DNA of 64,000 bases from Lachnospiraceae bacterium (GCA_021771695.1 JAETON010000004.1:1-64000), one strand, 5' to 3'. Positions 1-9,797 are shown, counted from the stretch's first letter. Notes: generated from the letters alone by a model not told the origin. Numbers and translations: made by a program.

Positions 1-39
1 CGGAGATAAAACATTACTATATTTCAAGTACAGGACACA

Positions 40-85
40 AAGTGCCACAACCCCAGTGTTTTCAAGGAGTGTGGCACTTATTTTT
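40..85 (+). terminator. Rho-independent terminator of a gene left of the window
   Basis: A 10-bp perfect stem (arms 40-49 and 70-79, AAGTGCCACA paired with TGTGGCACTT) is followed on the plus strand by a T-rich stretch. It most likely ends a plus-strand gene lying before the window. The loop is fairly long (20 nt), which lowers confidence. Confidence 0.55.
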
Positions 86-140
86 CTTTGTAACTGTCAA
101 AAACGAGATTATATCACACAAGGGCGTTTAACTGCAAGTA

Positions 141-168
141 AAGGCAGAACCTTTTATGATTCTGCCTT
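141..168 (-). terminator. Terminator hairpin downstream of the flavoprotein gene
   Basis: Arms AAGGCAGAA (141-149) and TTCTGCCTT (160-168) form a 9-bp stem about 20 nt beyond the stop codon of the minus-strand flavin reductase gene. The following T tract is short, so this is a probable rather than certain intrinsic terminator. Confidence 0.5.
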
Positions 169-188
169 CTTTGGTCATCATTTTTGTT

Positions 189-713
189 TTATGAATCCTG
201 CCTTACAAGAATTTGTTCAATCTCCGCTGCATAAAGTACATGATAATCCTTATCCGGATACCATTCTTCATCCAACTGTTTTCCTCCTTCTACAAATCCG
301 GAAGGATCCATCGGCTGCGCGTACAGCTTCTTACAAATCAAAACAATCTTTGCTTCTTCAAAATAAGGAATTCCATTAGCATCTGTTGGTGTCAGACGAG
401 TCTTAGCAATCTTGTCTTCATCTCTTCCTGATACACTTCCTAAATAAGATAAATCTTTTTTGAAAGTATCATCATAAAATGATAGTGTAAATGATTCAGA
501 CTGATCAATAAACTCTTTTGTATAACGCTGCGGACGAATTACGGTTACCGCAACATTTTTACCCCACATAACACCGAATCCACCCCAGGATGCAGTCATG
601 GTATTTACTTTTCCTTCCTGATCTTTTGCAGTAACAAGCATCCATTCTTTTCCAATCAATCGAAATGCACTTTGTTCAAAATCTTCTGGTGCTACAATTG
701 CATATTCGCTCAT
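189..713 (-). CDS. Flavin reductase-like FMN-binding protein
   Basis: The 174-residue cytosolic protein resembles the flavin reductase-like split-barrel family, which binds FMN and often reduces it with NAD(P)H. The N-terminal half (about residues 10-110) carries the family-like stretch KVNTMTASWGGFGVMW followed by a strand-rich region. There is no signal peptide or membrane segment. The start has AAGGAG about 10 nt upstream, and the gene has its own promoter and a terminator hairpin, so it is probably monocistronic. The physiological substrate is unknown; related proteins are annotated only as flavin reductase family proteins. Confidence 0.8.
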   Translation of the reverse strand: MSEYAIVAPEDFEQSAFRLIGKEWMLVTAKDQEGKVNTMTASWGGFGVMWGKNVAVTVIRPQRYTKEFIDQSESFTLSFYDDTFKKDLSYLGSVSGRDEDKIAKTRLTPTDANGIPYFEEAKIVLICKKLYAQPMDPSGFVEGGKQLDEEWYPDKDYHVLYAAEIEQILVRQDS

Positions 714-748
714 GCTTTGTTATCTCCTTTCATGTACTGTATTATATT

Positions 749-777
749 ATTATAAATGATTTTCCATGAAATGTCAC
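749..777 (-). promoter_or_regulatory. Promoter of the flavin reductase-like gene
   Basis: Reading the minus strand, GTGACA (772-777) and TATAAT (749-754) are separated by 17 bp. They lie in the gap between hisS and the flavin reductase gene. A second TATAAT-like box (741-746) is nearby. Confidence 0.55.
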
Positions 778-787
778 TTATAGTTTT

Positions 788-2032
788 CTATTTTAAAAGA
801 CTGCCGACTTCATCAAGAGAAACTTCGGTATTTTCTCCTGTTTCCATATTCTTAATTCTTCCCTTATTGTTGTTCAGCTCATCTTCTCCAATGATAATTG
901 TATTCTTTGCATGAATTTTATTTGCATATTTCATCTGTGCTTTGACACTTCTGGAAAGATAATCTGTTTCTACCACAAATCCTTCCTGACGAAGCTTTGT
1001 CACGATCTGATATGCTTTTGCTTTTGCCTGCTCTCCAAGGATTCCTACATATAGATCTATATCTCTATGACATGGAAGTTCTACATTTTCTTCTTCTAAG
1101 AAATAAATAATTCTTTCAACTCCCATTCCAAATCCAACGGAAGGCATAGAAGCTTTTCCATCAATTTCATGAACCAGATTATCATAACGTCCGCCGCCGC
1201 ACAAAGTAAATCCATCTTCATTTACAAATTCAAACACAGTCTTTGTATAATAATCTAATCCACGGACAATTTCTGTATCAATTTCATAAGGAATTCCAAG
1301 GCTGTCAAGCAGTGATTTCAGCTCATCAAAATGATTTTTACATTCGTCGTCCAAATAATCAATGGTTCGAGGTGCATCCTTGACAATTTCTTTACATTCC
1401 GGTACTTTACAGTCAATCACACGCAGAGGATTTTTCTCCATTCTCGCACGGCAGTCCGGACACAATTTATCTTCATGCTCTTTTAAATACGCAAGTAATG
1501 CTTTGTTGTATTCCCCACGGCACTTTTCACATCCAATACTGTTAATATGCAGTTTTGCATCCTTTAAACCAATTTTTTTAATAAAAGAAGAAACCAATGT
1601 AATCAATTCCACCTCTGCCAGTGGACTTTTGGAACCTACAAACTCAATTCCAAACTGATGATGCTGTCTTAAACGTCCGCTCTGCGGTTTTTCATAACGA
1701 AATGCCGGAGTAATATAAAACATTTTAATTGGCTGTGGATCATTCTGCATACCATGTTCCAAATAAGCACGGATTGCACCGGCAGTTCCTTCTGGTTTTA
1801 AAGTAATGCTTCGTTTTCCTTTATCTTCAAATGTATACATTTCTTTTTGCACAACATCCGTTGTCTCTCCTACACCTCTTTGAAAAAGTACCGTATGTTC
1901 AAAAACCGGTGTAATAATTTCATGAATATTATATGTGGCACACATTTCTTTAAATATATTTTCCAAATATGTGCGCTGATCCATTTCCTTTCCAAACCAG
2001 TCTTTTGTCCCTCTTGGTGCCTGTGTAATCAT
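788..2032 (-). CDS. hisS: Histidyl-tRNA synthetase
   Basis: This class II aminoacyl-tRNA synthetase (414 aa, normal length) charges tRNA-His. Visible motifs are the N-terminal PRGTKDW, motif 2 [15 protein letters not shown] (from residue 111), the histidine-binding [13 protein letters not shown] (257) and LCGGGRYD, and motif 3 GFGMGVER (300). The C-terminal 90 residues form the anticodon-binding domain. The insertion domain contains six cysteines between residues 168 and 213, suggesting a zinc site as in many clostridial enzymes. The start overlaps the stop of the upstream HD-GYP gene by 4 nt, implying translational coupling. No T-box leader is visible because the gene is internal to an operon. 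Confidence 0.97.
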   Translation of the reverse strand: MITQAPRGTKDWFGKEMDQRTYLENIFKEMCATYNIHEIITPVFEHTVLFQRGVGETTDVVQKEMYTFEDKGKRSITLKPEGTAGAIRAYLEHGMQNDPQPIKMFYITPAFRYEKPQSGRLRQHHQFGIEFVGSKSPLAEVELITLVSSFIKKIGLKDAKLHINSIGCEKCRGEYNKALLAYLKEHEDKLCPDCRARMEKNPLRVIDCKVPECKEIVKDAPRTIDYLDDECKNHFDELKSLLDSLGIPYEIDTEIVRGLDYYTKTVFEFVNEDGFTLCGGGRYDNLVHEIDGKASMPSVGFGMGVERIIYFLEEENVELPCHRDIDLYVGILGEQAKAKAYQIVTKLRQEGFVVETDYLSRSVKAQMKYANKIHAKNTIIIGEDELNNNKGRIKNMETGENTEVSLDEVGSLLK

Positions 2033-2646
2033 GATTCTTCTTCCTCCTCTATCTCATCCAGAATTCCCTTTTCAACTACCTTTTCCATAACCCCGGAAAA
2101 AGCAACCCTCTGAAATGCCAAAAATACTTTCATATCAAAGTTTTTCACGTCATCAATAATAATATCCAATGCTGTCTCAACATCAAATCCATCACGATAA
2201 TCCCGATTGGAAATCAATGCACCGAATATATCACATACATGCATAATTCTTGCTGCAAGCGGTATTTCTTTTCCACTGATATTATGTGGATAACCGGTAC
2301 CGTCATAATGTTCATGATGATACAAAACTGCATCCAAAACAGTCTGGTTGTATCCATAATCCACCAAAATTGCGTATCCAATCGAAGGATGCATCCTCAT
2401 GTATCTGGTTTCATCGACTGCCAGAATTTCTTCCTCTTTTTCATTCATATAAAAATTCAGACGTACCTTTCCAATATCATGCAGCATTCCTGCTACAGCC
2501 AGATCATAACAGGTTTCATCACTAAGCCCAAGCTCCCTGCCTACCAAATAGGCAAGATTGCTTACAACGATTCCGTGGCTTACATAATCTGTAAGTTCTG
2601 CTTGAATTGGTGTCTCAATGTCTGTTCTTCCATAGCTGATTGCCAT
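2029..2646 (-). CDS. Stand-alone HD-GYP domain phosphohydrolase
   Basis: This 205-residue soluble protein consists of almost nothing but an HD-GYP domain. It has HDIGK at about residue 56 and the full [11 protein letters not shown] signature at 110-120. Known HD-GYP proteins hydrolyse cyclic di-GMP or related cyclic dinucleotides with a di- or tri-metal centre. No receiver, PAS or membrane sensor domain is present, so input must come from elsewhere. I chose the ATG at 2646 because AGGAG lies 9 nt upstream; a TTG three codons earlier would abut the Shine-Dalgarno sequence. The acidic C-terminus overlaps the hisS start. Activity is inferred, not shown. Confidence 0.85.
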   Translation of the reverse strand: MAISYGRTDIETPIQAELTDYVSHGIVVSNLAYLVGRELGLSDETCYDLAVAGMLHDIGKVRLNFYMNEKEEEILAVDETRYMRMHPSIGYAILVDYGYNQTVLDAVLYHHEHYDGTGYPHNISGKEIPLAARIMHVCDIFGALISNRDYRDGFDVETALDIIIDDVKNFDMKVFLAFQRVAFSGVMEKVVEKGILDEIEEEEES

Positions 2647-2658
2647 AAATAACAACTC

Positions 2659-4095
2659 CTATTTTGGGTTCATCTTTACTTCTTTTCTATGAATCATTTC
2701 ATCAATTCGTGCGGTATAGCGAATCACATCTTTTAAATTCTCAATTCGATAGATTCGGCGATTTTTATCATCAATGATTTTCGATGATGTTCCCGCACCA
2801 ATTGCTATAATATCATGTAATTCCTCCATAATCAAAATATTATAGAGACATTCTTTTGATTTTTGGGAAAATCCGATATTTTCAAAATTTCCCGGAATAT
2901 TTTTCTGCCGGTATAAATAATACGGCTCCATATGCATCTGCCTTGCACATCGGGCTGCATACGCTGTCATTTCCTCCGTTGCTCCAAAATGATATGTGTC
3001 TTTCATACGATTTAATTTTGAAGAACGTTTCACTGCCAAAGAATGCATTGTAAAACTTTCCGGATTCAGTTCTTTCACCGCTTGACATGTGACTTCAAGT
3101 TCTTTCATACCTTCTTCCGGAAGCCCGCAGATAATATCCATATTAATATTATCAAATCCCGCTTCCCTTGCCATATAAAACTTCTCCCAGACATCTTTTA
3201 CCGAATGATTTCGACCAATTAATTTTAATGTCTTATCATTCATTGTCTGTGGATTAATGCTGATTCTCGTTACACCATATTTTACAAGAATACGAAGTTT
3301 CTCTGCATTTAAACTATCTGGTCTTCCCGCCTCTGCTGTAATTTCCATAATATCCGTAAATGGAAAATACTCGTTTAACCCATTCAGCAGATATTCCAAA
3401 TCTTTTACAGAAAGAGAAGTCGGGGTCCCGCCTCCAATATATAAAGTCTGCAGCTTCTTTCCTCGGTATGCTTTTTTTACAAAAGCTGCCTCTTTCAGCA
3501 GAGCATCCAAATACGCTTTTACCCTGTCTTGAAATGTATCAATGGGATATGAGGTAAAAGAACAATACAAACAAGTACTTGGACAAAATGGAATTCCCAC
3601 ATATAAACTGAACCCTTTTTTGTATGGAAATTTTGATAAAAGCTCTGTTTCTTTTGCTGCAACCTCTGTGCAAAGAGAAGCTTTTTCTTTGGATGCCAAA
3701 TATTCTGCTTGAAAATCACAAATCATCTGCTCCTTTGATTTTCCCTGTGCAAAACCGTCAAACACAATTTTCGTGGGGCGGATTCCTGTCAGCGTTCCCC
3801 ATGGCAGTTCCTTTTTCAGTGTTTGAGAAAAAATCTGATAAATTCCCCTTTTCATCCGGTTCTTAAAGATTTTTTTCTCTTTATAATTCCCCAGCAGCGT
3901 CATATGCCTGATTTGCTTTCCCTGCTGATATAAGTTTAATATGGTTTCATCTCTCTGATAGGAAACCTCGAAAATAAAATCATAAATAGAATCAACGGAA
4001 TCCGTCAATTCTATCTTTTCGCCAAGCATAAATGCTAATATTAAACTTCGTATATCATATTCATATATTGTTTCATTTTGAATTAATCCAATCAT
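2659..4095 (-). CDS. hemZ: Coproporphyrinogen dehydrogenase HemZ-like radical SAM protein
   Basis: The 478-aa protein is a radical SAM enzyme of the HemZ type, related to oxygen-independent coproporphyrinogen III oxidase. The Fe-S/SAM motif CPSTCLYC (Cys171, 175, 178) and GGGTPTS downstream are clear. About 165 residues precede the radical SAM core, as in HemZ and unlike the shorter HemN/HemW. It sits between an MBL-fold hydrolase and an HD-GYP gene with gaps of 3 and 12 nt, so it is part of an operon. Family members occur in anaerobes without full heme synthesis, so the true substrate is uncertain. A separate HemW is encoded near 30 kb. Confidence 0.88.
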   Translation of the reverse strand: MIGLIQNETIYEYDIRSLILAFMLGEKIELTDSVDSIYDFIFEVSYQRDETILNLYQQGKQIRHMTLLGNYKEKKIFKNRMKRGIYQIFSQTLKKELPWGTLTGIRPTKIVFDGFAQGKSKEQMICDFQAEYLASKEKASLCTEVAAKETELLSKFPYKKGFSLYVGIPFCPSTCLYCSFTSYPIDTFQDRVKAYLDALLKEAAFVKKAYRGKKLQTLYIGGGTPTSLSVKDLEYLLNGLNEYFPFTDIMEITAEAGRPDSLNAEKLRILVKYGVTRISINPQTMNDKTLKLIGRNHSVKDVWEKFYMAREAGFDNINMDIICGLPEEGMKELEVTCQAVKELNPESFTMHSLAVKRSSKLNRMKDTYHFGATEEMTAYAARCARQMHMEPYYLYRQKNIPGNFENIGFSQKSKECLYNILIMEELHDIIAIGAGTSSKIIDDKNRRIYRIENLKDVIRYTARIDEMIHRKEVKMNPK

Positions 4096-4098
4096 AAG

Positions 4099-4737
4099 CT
4101 ATATCAAAAACGGGTTATTCCTGTTTTCTTCTCCAATTGTTGTTGGTGGTGTGTGTCCTGAAAAAACCTGTGTTTCAAACGGCAGTGTAAATAATTTGGT
4201 ACGGATTGCATGAAGCAGTGCATTCATGTCTCCTGTCGGAAAATCTGTTCTTCCAATACTCTGCTGGAACAACGTATCTCCAGAAATCAGCCATCCATCT
4301 TCTTCAAAATAATAACAGACTCCGCCTTTCGTATGTCCTGGAACATGAATACAAGTTACTTTACTCCCAAGAACCTCAATTTCTTCTCCATCTTTTACCA
4401 AATGAGTTGCTTTAAATGACAAATTCATTCCCATCATAGAAGAAAGATTTAAATCTGGATTTTCCAATACCTCTGCCTCATCTTCATGAATATAAATTGG
4501 GAGATTTTCTTTTTGCTCCATCAAATACGGCAATGCCATAATATGATCAAAATGCCCGTGAGTTAAACAAACTCCTGCTAAGTCTGCTTCTTCCTTTGCT
4601 AAAAGCTCCATGATTCGCTCTCCCTCATCTCCCGGATCGAAAACAAAAGCTTCTTTGGTCTCAGTATTTTCTACGATATAACAGTTGGTCTGCATTTGTC
4701 CAAGACAAACCCCGATTAATTTTAATTGTTCACTCAT
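4099..4737 (-). CDS. MBL-fold hydrolase, glyoxalase II-like
   Basis: This cytosolic metallo-beta-lactamase-fold protein (212 aa) has THGHFDH at residues 59-65, a second ligand region HVPGHTKGG and SGDTLF further on, the classical dimetal ligand set. Members include hydroxyacylglutathione hydrolases and many thioesterases of unknown substrate. The ATG at 4737 is preferred: AGGTGAG precedes it by about 5 nt, whereas a GTG three codons upstream lies inside that Shine-Dalgarno sequence. It directly follows relA with almost no gap, in the same order seen in many Firmicutes. Confidence 0.85.
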   Translation of the reverse strand: MSEQLKLIGVCLGQMQTNCYIVENTETKEAFVFDPGDEGERIMELLAKEEADLAGVCLTHGHFDHIMALPYLMEQKENLPIYIHEDEAEVLENPDLNLSSMMGMNLSFKATHLVKDGEEIEVLGSKVTCIHVPGHTKGGVCYYFEEDGWLISGDTLFQQSIGRTDFPTGDMNALLHAIRTKLFTLPFETQVFSGHTPPTTIGEENRNNPFLI

Positions 4738-4746
4738 ATCTCTCAC

Positions 4747-7026
4747 CTATCCTGCTGTTCTTTCTATATCAATCACGCCCTCAACATTTCGGATTCTTGC
4801 AATAATACGATTTAACTGGCTGACTCCGGTAATATCAAATGACATGCTCAAAGTCGCTCTTCCCTTTTTATTGTTTGATACATTAATCGTAATAATATCA
4901 ATATCCAGCTCTAAGAAAATTTTAGATACATCCGCTAAAAGTCCTTTTCTGTTGTATGCATAAATATTAATTTCTGTCGTGTAAGTCTGTGTCGTATCTT
5001 CTTCACTAACCTGCCATTCTGCTTCAATCAGTCTTGCACGATCCATTTCTGACATACTCAAAAGATTGACACAGTCTGTTCGATGAATGGAAATCCCTCT
5101 GCCGCGGGTAATAAATCCAACAATCTCATCTCCCGGCACCGGGTTACAGCATTTAGAAAAACGTACCGCAACATCATGGGTCCCTTTTACCACAATACCG
5201 CCCTTTGATTTCACATCTTTCACTTTTTCAACAGCGGCTTCTGCTGTCTGTTCCAATACCTGTTCATCCGTAATTATCTGTTTTTGCATCTTGCGGTCTT
5301 CATCCAGCATCTTATTGATAACCTGACCTTCTTTTAATCCGCCATGCCCAACCGCTGCACAAACAGAATCCCAATCTTTAAATCCGTATTTTAACTGTAC
5401 TTTTTTCAAGTATTCCGGCTTCATTAATTTCCGCAGATTAATGCTTTTGCTCTTACAGTATTTTTCCAGAAGTTCTTTTCCACGTACGATATTCTCTTCT
5501 TTAAACTGATGCTTAAACCACTGATTAATCTTACTTCTTGCCTGCGCCGATTTAACGAGATTTAACCAATCTCTGCTCGGTCCCTTGGAATTTTGGGATG
5601 TAATAATTTCCACACGATCCCCATTCTGCAGTTTATATTCAAACGGCACCTGCCGTCCATTCACTCTGGCACCGACCATCTTATTTCCAACCGCACTATG
5701 GATGGAATAAGCAAAATCAATTGGTGTAGAACCATTTGCAAGATTCTTAACGTCCCCATTCGGAGTAAAACAATATACCTGCTCTGCAAACAAGTCCAAA
5801 TTGGTCTTTAAGAGACTGAGAAATTCTTTATTGTCATCCATATCTCTCTGCCATTCCAAAACTTCACGGAGCCAGCTTAATTTTTCTTCTTCTTTATTCA
5901 GTCCCGGTGTATTTTTATTTTCCTTATATTTCCAATGAGCTGCAATACCATATTCTGCAACACGATGCATTTCAAAGGTACGAATCTGTATTTCAAAAGG
6001 ATGCCCTTCCGGACCGATCAGCGTTGTATGCAGGGACTGATACATATTCTGCTTTGGCATTGCAATATAATCTTTAAATCTTCCCGGAATCGGTTTATAC
6101 ATTTCATGGATAATTCCCAGTGCTGCATAACAATCTTTTACCGTATCTACTTTAATACGCACGGCAAATAAATCATAAATCTGATCAATGGTCTTATTTT
6201 GATTCACCATTTTTTTGTAAATGCTAAAGAAATGTTTTACACGTCCGTCAATCTCTGCTTTAATTCCTGCCCGTCTGATATGCCCGCCGACTTCTTCTAC
6301 AATTTCCTTAATAAACGCTTCCCGCTCTTCTTTTCTGGAATTTAAAGAACGTTCCAAATCTTCATATACATCTGGTTTCAAATATTTTAACGATAAATCA
6401 TCCAATTCCACCTTAATCTTAGAAATTCCAAGGCGGTGGGCAATCGGTGCATAAATATCCATGGTTTCTCTGGATTTCTCTTTTTGCTTTTCCGGACGCA
6501 TAAACTGCATCGTCCGCATATTATGAAGCCGGTCTGCCAACTTAATCAAAATGACACGAATATCTTTTGCCATTGCCAAAAACATTTTTCTTAAATTTTC
6601 GGCCTGAACCTCAATTTTATCCTTTGAATAGCTTAATTGTCCAAGTTTTGTTACCCCATCCACTAAAAGAGCAACTTCTTCTCCAAACTGATTTACAATA
6701 TCTTCGTAACTTGTTTGGGTATCCTCCACAACATCATGGAGCAGCCCTGCCATCACTGTTTCTTTATCAAGTTCCAGTTCTGCAAGGATAATTGCAACAC
6801 AAATAGGATGAATAATATATGGCTCTCCTGACTTCCGCTTCTGTCCGTCATGGGCTCGAAACGCCACATCGTAGGCTTTTTTTACCTGTGCCACATCTTC
6901 TTCATCATATATATCCTGCATGGTAGAAATCAACTGTTCTCTAAGTTCCTCCGGCGGAGTAAAACTTTTAGGACTGCTGATATCCTTTTTCACCCTATTG
7001 ATACTTGTTTTGCTTTCCTGTTCCAT
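4747..7026 (-). CDS. relA: Bifunctional (p)ppGpp synthetase/hydrolase
   Basis: The 759-aa protein makes and degrades the stringent-response alarmone. Domains in order are an HD hydrolase domain (GLLHDVVEDT, about 94-103), a synthetase domain with RFKD at 316-319 and YQSLHTT, a TGS domain (about 410-470), and a C-terminal ACT domain. Both the intact HD motif and the RFKD motif point to the bifunctional Rel type rather than a synthetase-only RelA. The gene lies 18 nt after pyrI and just before the MBL gene, so it is probably cotranscribed with pyrBI. Confidence 0.95.
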   Translation of the reverse strand: MEQESKTSINRVKKDISSPKSFTPPEELREQLISTMQDIYDEEDVAQVKKAYDVAFRAHDGQKRKSGEPYIIHPICVAIILAELELDKETVMAGLLHDVVEDTQTSYEDIVNQFGEEVALLVDGVTKLGQLSYSKDKIEVQAENLRKMFLAMAKDIRVILIKLADRLHNMRTMQFMRPEKQKEKSRETMDIYAPIAHRLGISKIKVELDDLSLKYLKPDVYEDLERSLNSRKEEREAFIKEIVEEVGGHIRRAGIKAEIDGRVKHFFSIYKKMVNQNKTIDQIYDLFAVRIKVDTVKDCYAALGIIHEMYKPIPGRFKDYIAMPKQNMYQSLHTTLIGPEGHPFEIQIRTFEMHRVAEYGIAAHWKYKENKNTPGLNKEEEKLSWLREVLEWQRDMDDNKEFLSLLKTNLDLFAEQVYCFTPNGDVKNLANGSTPIDFAYSIHSAVGNKMVGARVNGRQVPFEYKLQNGDRVEIITSQNSKGPSRDWLNLVKSAQARSKINQWFKHQFKEENIVRGKELLEKYCKSKSINLRKLMKPEYLKKVQLKYGFKDWDSVCAAVGHGGLKEGQVINKMLDEDRKMQKQIITDEQVLEQTAEAAVEKVKDVKSKGGIVVKGTHDVAVRFSKCCNPVPGDEIVGFITRGRGISIHRTDCVNLLSMSEMDRARLIEAEWQVSEEDTTQTYTTEINIYAYNRKGLLADVSKIFLELDIDIITINVSNNKKGRATLSMSFDITGVSQLNRIIARIRNVEGVIDIERTAG

Positions 7027-7044
7027 GAATACCTCTTTGTCCTC

Positions 7045-7467
7045 TTAATTCTTTTTCAGTTTAGATTCACAATAAATGCAACGGTAAATCTGTTTTTCTC
7101 GGTCAACTAATTTGAATACATGATCAATTTCTTGTTCAATGGATGTAATACATCTTGGATTTTTGCATTTTGCAATGTTGGTTATCTTTTCCGGCAGTTC
7201 CACTTTATGTTTAGATTTTAATGAACCATCCTCAATTACACAAACCGTAACATCCGGATCAATATATCCAAGCACATCGAAGTTCACCTCAAAATTATCA
7301 GATATTTTGATAATATCCTTTTTTCCCATTTTACTACTTTTTACATTTTTAATGATGGCAACACTGCAGTCCAGTTTATCTAATCCCAGACTTTTGTAAA
7401 TTTCCATCCCTCGTCCTGCCGTGATATGATCCAATACAATTCCATTCTTAATACTATCAATATTCAT
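7045..7467 (-). CDS. pyrI: Aspartate carbamoyltransferase regulatory subunit
   Basis: PyrI (140 aa) binds nucleotide effectors and pairs with PyrB to form allosteric aspartate transcarbamoylase. The C-terminal zinc domain is visible as CKNPRC followed by YRCIYC, giving the expected C-x4-C and C-x2-C ligands. I chose the ATG at 7467, which gives the family-typical MNIDSIKNG start; a GTG two codons upstream is possible. The start overlaps the 3' end of pyrB by 11 nt, so translation is coupled. A separate regulatory subunit implies feedback control by nucleotides. Confidence 0.95.
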   Translation of the reverse strand: MNIDSIKNGIVLDHITAGRGMEIYKSLGLDKLDCSVAIIKNVKSSKMGKKDIIKISDNFEVNFDVLGYIDPDVTVCVIEDGSLKSKHKVELPEKITNIAKCKNPRCITSIEQEIDHVFKLVDREKQIYRCIYCESKLKKN

Positions 7468-8383
7468 CTGCACTTACCCCCAACAAATCCATAATCAATG
7501 CCATTCTGACATGTTTTCCATTTAACGCCTGTCTAAAATAACATGCTCTTGGATCACTATCAACTTTTACAGAAATCTCATTTACACGCGGCAGCGGATG
7601 AAGAATCGATAAATCTTCTTTGGCATTTTTCAGTTTATCCAAATCTAAGATATAACTGTCTTTCAAGCGTACATAATCTGCTTCATTGAAAAAACGCTCT
7701 CTTTGAACTCTGGTCATATAAATGATATCCAGTTCCGGCATTACCTCTTCCATTCTTTCGACCTCACGGAACGAAATGCCTTTCCGCTCAAATACATCCT
7801 TCTTCAAATATTCCGGAATCTGAAGTTCTTCCGGTGAAATCATCACATAATTTATATTTTCATATCGAGACAATGCTTTGATTAAGGAATGAACCGTACG
7901 TCCAAACTTTAAATCTCCACAAAAACCAATGGTAAAATTATCAAGCCTTCCTTTTTCTCTGCGGATGGTTAAAAGATCAGTTAGTGTCTGTGTTGGATGG
8001 TTATGTCCGCCGTCCCCCGCATTAATAATCGGAATATCTACAAACTGTGATGCAACATAGGGGGCGCCTTCTTTTGGATGGCGCATCGCAATAATATCTG
8101 CATAACAAGCTACTGTTCTTGCAGTATCGGCAATACTCTCACCCTTTGCTGCAGAAGATGAATCCGCAGAAGAAAAACCAAGTACGCTGCCTCCTAATTC
8201 AAGCATCGCTGCTTCAAAACTAAGTCTTGTTCTTGTACTTGGCTCAAAAAACAATGTAGCAAGCTTTTTATACTTGCACACTTCCTGATATTTCTGGGGA
8301 TAATTAGAAATATCATCTGCCCGGTCTAACAGACGATCAATATCTTCTACACTTAAATCCATTGGATCAATCAAATGTCTCAT
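7457..8383 (-). CDS. pyrB: Aspartate carbamoyltransferase catalytic subunit
   Basis: PyrB (308 aa) condenses carbamoyl phosphate with aspartate in the committed step of pyrimidine synthesis. The carbamoyl-phosphate site STRTR (49-53) and HPTQTLTD (from 129) are intact, as is the C-terminal [10 protein letters not shown] strong AGGAGG ribosome site precedes the ATG. It is the first gene after a consensus promoter, and the short leader shows no obvious PyrR attenuator, so nucleotide control may be mainly allosteric through PyrI. Confidence 0.97.
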   Translation of the reverse strand: MRHLIDPMDLSVEDIDRLLDRADDISNYPQKYQEVCKYKKLATLFFEPSTRTRLSFEAAMLELGGSVLGFSSADSSSAAKGESIADTARTVACYADIIAMRHPKEGAPYVASQFVDIPIINAGDGGHNHPTQTLTDLLTIRREKGRLDNFTIGFCGDLKFGRTVHSLIKALSRYENINYVMISPEELQIPEYLKKDVFERKGISFREVERMEEVMPELDIIYMTRVQRERFFNEADYVRLKDSYILDLDKLKNAKEDLSILHPLPRVNEISVKVDSDPRACYFRQALNGKHVRMALIMDLLGVSADEY

Positions 8384-8413
8384 AGCATTTTCCTCCTAAA
8401 AGCTTATGATTTC

Positions 8414-8442
8414 ATTCTACATTTTTCGACTCATAGTGTCAA
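8414..8442 (-). promoter_or_regulatory. Promoter of pyrBI and the downstream operon
   Basis: On the minus strand a perfect TTGACA (8437-8442) is followed 17 bp later by TAGAAT (8414-8419). The predicted start site is about 25 nt before the pyrB ATG. No terminator hairpin or PyrR-type leader fits into this short distance. Confidence 0.75.
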
Positions 8443-8464
8443 TTGATTTACTTACTATTTTGCC

Positions 8465-9370
8465 TTATACATTAAGACCTGTCTGCTTTAATCTAAGAAT
8501 CCCTTTTTCCAGCATCTGTGCCGGACGGTATGACATTTTTGCTTTCCGAAGACCTTCCTCTCCCAAATCTTCTTCTCTATTTACATATTGGAATCCTTCC
8601 ATTTCATGTAACACAAACTGCTGATTAATCATCGGATATGCACCCTGCACATCTGGAAATGCCTTTTCAATATGCACTACAAACGTATCTGGATTTAATG
8701 CCGGTTCTCCGAGAGATAATCCGACAATCTTACCATCCGCACGAAGAATCCCTCCAACAAGTCCCAACTCCTTATAATAAATCAAACTGTTTTTGGATAC
8801 ACAAATTTCTTCGTGTTTATCAAGATCCTCCGGTGCACAATTTTGCATCTTCCATTCCATAAGCATTGCCAATGCTTCCAACTGGTTTTCATCATTTAAC
8901 CGTTCATATGACCATTCATGATTCTCTTTGAAACGATTAATATGATTCCTCTTTCCGTGAAGCTTTTTCCCTCGTAGAGTCGCCAGACTTTCCCTCTCAT
9001 AAATATAATCTGCCTCATCTCTGTCATATTCTATTTCAAAAATATCTCCAAACATATCTTTTATTTGTTCTTCCATTTCATGGGTAATACCATACATGAT
9101 AAATGGAATGCCCTGTTCTTCACAATACTGCATCAACATTTCAATTGCCTTTTTCTTATCTCCTTTTCCCATTGGATAAGAAAAATAAATTCCATCTTCA
9201 TCTTCTTCTTTTGCCACAAATAGACCATCCAGAATTGTATACTGGCATTGGTAAAACTGATTCCATAATATAATATTTGCGGGATTAAAATCACAGCTTC
9301 TGGTAGAATCCTGCTGTAAATAATAATCTAACTCTTTTTTGTCTTCCAAGGTTGGTGTCTTGAACTCCAT
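8465..9370 (-). CDS. DUF2156 (phosphatidylglycerol lysyltransferase C-terminal-like) protein
   Basis: The 301-aa soluble protein resembles the DUF2156 family, the GNAT-fold domain also found at the C-terminus of MprF-type aminoacyl-phosphatidylglycerol synthases. Here the domain stands alone without the MprF membrane part. Features include the basic stretch RGKKLHGKRNHINRF and the C-terminal YVNREEDLGEEGLRKAK, both typical of these proteins. A good AAGGAG precedes the ATG. It is the last gene of a three-gene minus-strand unit after an RlmH-like protein. The acyl or aminoacyl acceptor is unknown. Confidence 0.75.
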   Translation of the reverse strand: MEFKTPTLEDKKELDYYLQQDSTRSCDFNPANIILWNQFYQCQYTILDGLFVAKEEDEDGIYFSYPMGKGDKKKAIEMLMQYCEEQGIPFIMYGITHEMEEQIKDMFGDIFEIEYDRDEADYIYERESLATLRGKKLHGKRNHINRFKENHEWSYERLNDENQLEALAMLMEWKMQNCAPEDLDKHEEICVSKNSLIYYKELGLVGGILRADGKIVGLSLGEPALNPDTFVVHIEKAFPDVQGAYPMINQQFVLHEMEGFQYVNREEDLGEEGLRKAKMSYRPAQMLEKGILRLKQTGLNV

Positions 9371-9380
9371 GATGTACTCC

Positions 9381-9791
9381 TTATTTATGATATGGTTGAT
9401 TGTTAAGAATCCGATATGCCCGGTAAATCTGCTCTAACAAAGCAGTCCCCGTTAAAGATATATTCAACGAAAATGAAGATACATGAAATTCCTCCATATC
9501 CTCTTTCATTCCTTTGAAACTGCCTATACAGAAATTCAAACTGGATTTCCCTCGAATGGCAGCGTCTTGAATCATATCTGCAAATTCCGGACTCGTCATA
9601 CTTTTTTCCCCAGCAGTTACAAAAAACATCTTTTCACCTTTTTTTTGCAGTTTTTGAAACTGCCTTTCATTTTTTATATACTGCACAGAAACATTAGCAT
9701 ATGACTGAAGCCTCTTCAAATACTCATTCATAGCCTGCTCATATAATGCTTCCGGTTTCTTTTGAAGCAGATAAATATGTAATCTCATCAT
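9381..9791 (-). CDS. Divergent RlmH-like SPOUT protein with degenerate SAM loop
   Basis: This 136-residue protein aligns by eye with the RlmH family (23S rRNA pseudouridine-1915 N3-methyltransferase, about 159 aa). Its C-terminus EQIYRAYRILNNQPYHK (120-136) is nearly the canonical RlmH tail. In contrast, the SAM-binding loop that normally reads IGGxxGL is FCIGSFKGM (87-95), and the region equivalent to SFSKMTFPHQ is SFSLNISLTG. It is also about 20 residues shorter in its first half. It is probably not an active methyltransferase alone. A second RlmH with the opposite defect is encoded about 0.8 kb away, suggesting the two form a heterodimer. It is followed by DUF2156 and preceded by a membrane protein gene with a 6-nt gap. 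Confidence 0.75.
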   Translation of the reverse strand: MMRLHIYLLQKKPEALYEQAMNEYLKRLQSYANVSVQYIKNERQFQKLQKKGEKMFFVTAGEKSMTSPEFADMIQDAAIRGKSSLNFCIGSFKGMKEDMEEFHVSSFSLNISLTGTALLEQIYRAYRILNNQPYHK

Positions 9792-9797
9792 AATTAA

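Noticed and set aside
7027-8464. PyrR attenuator or T-box in the pyrB or relA leaders
   Set aside because: The pyrB leader is only about 25 nt, and the pyrI-relA gap is 18 nt; neither can hold such a structure.
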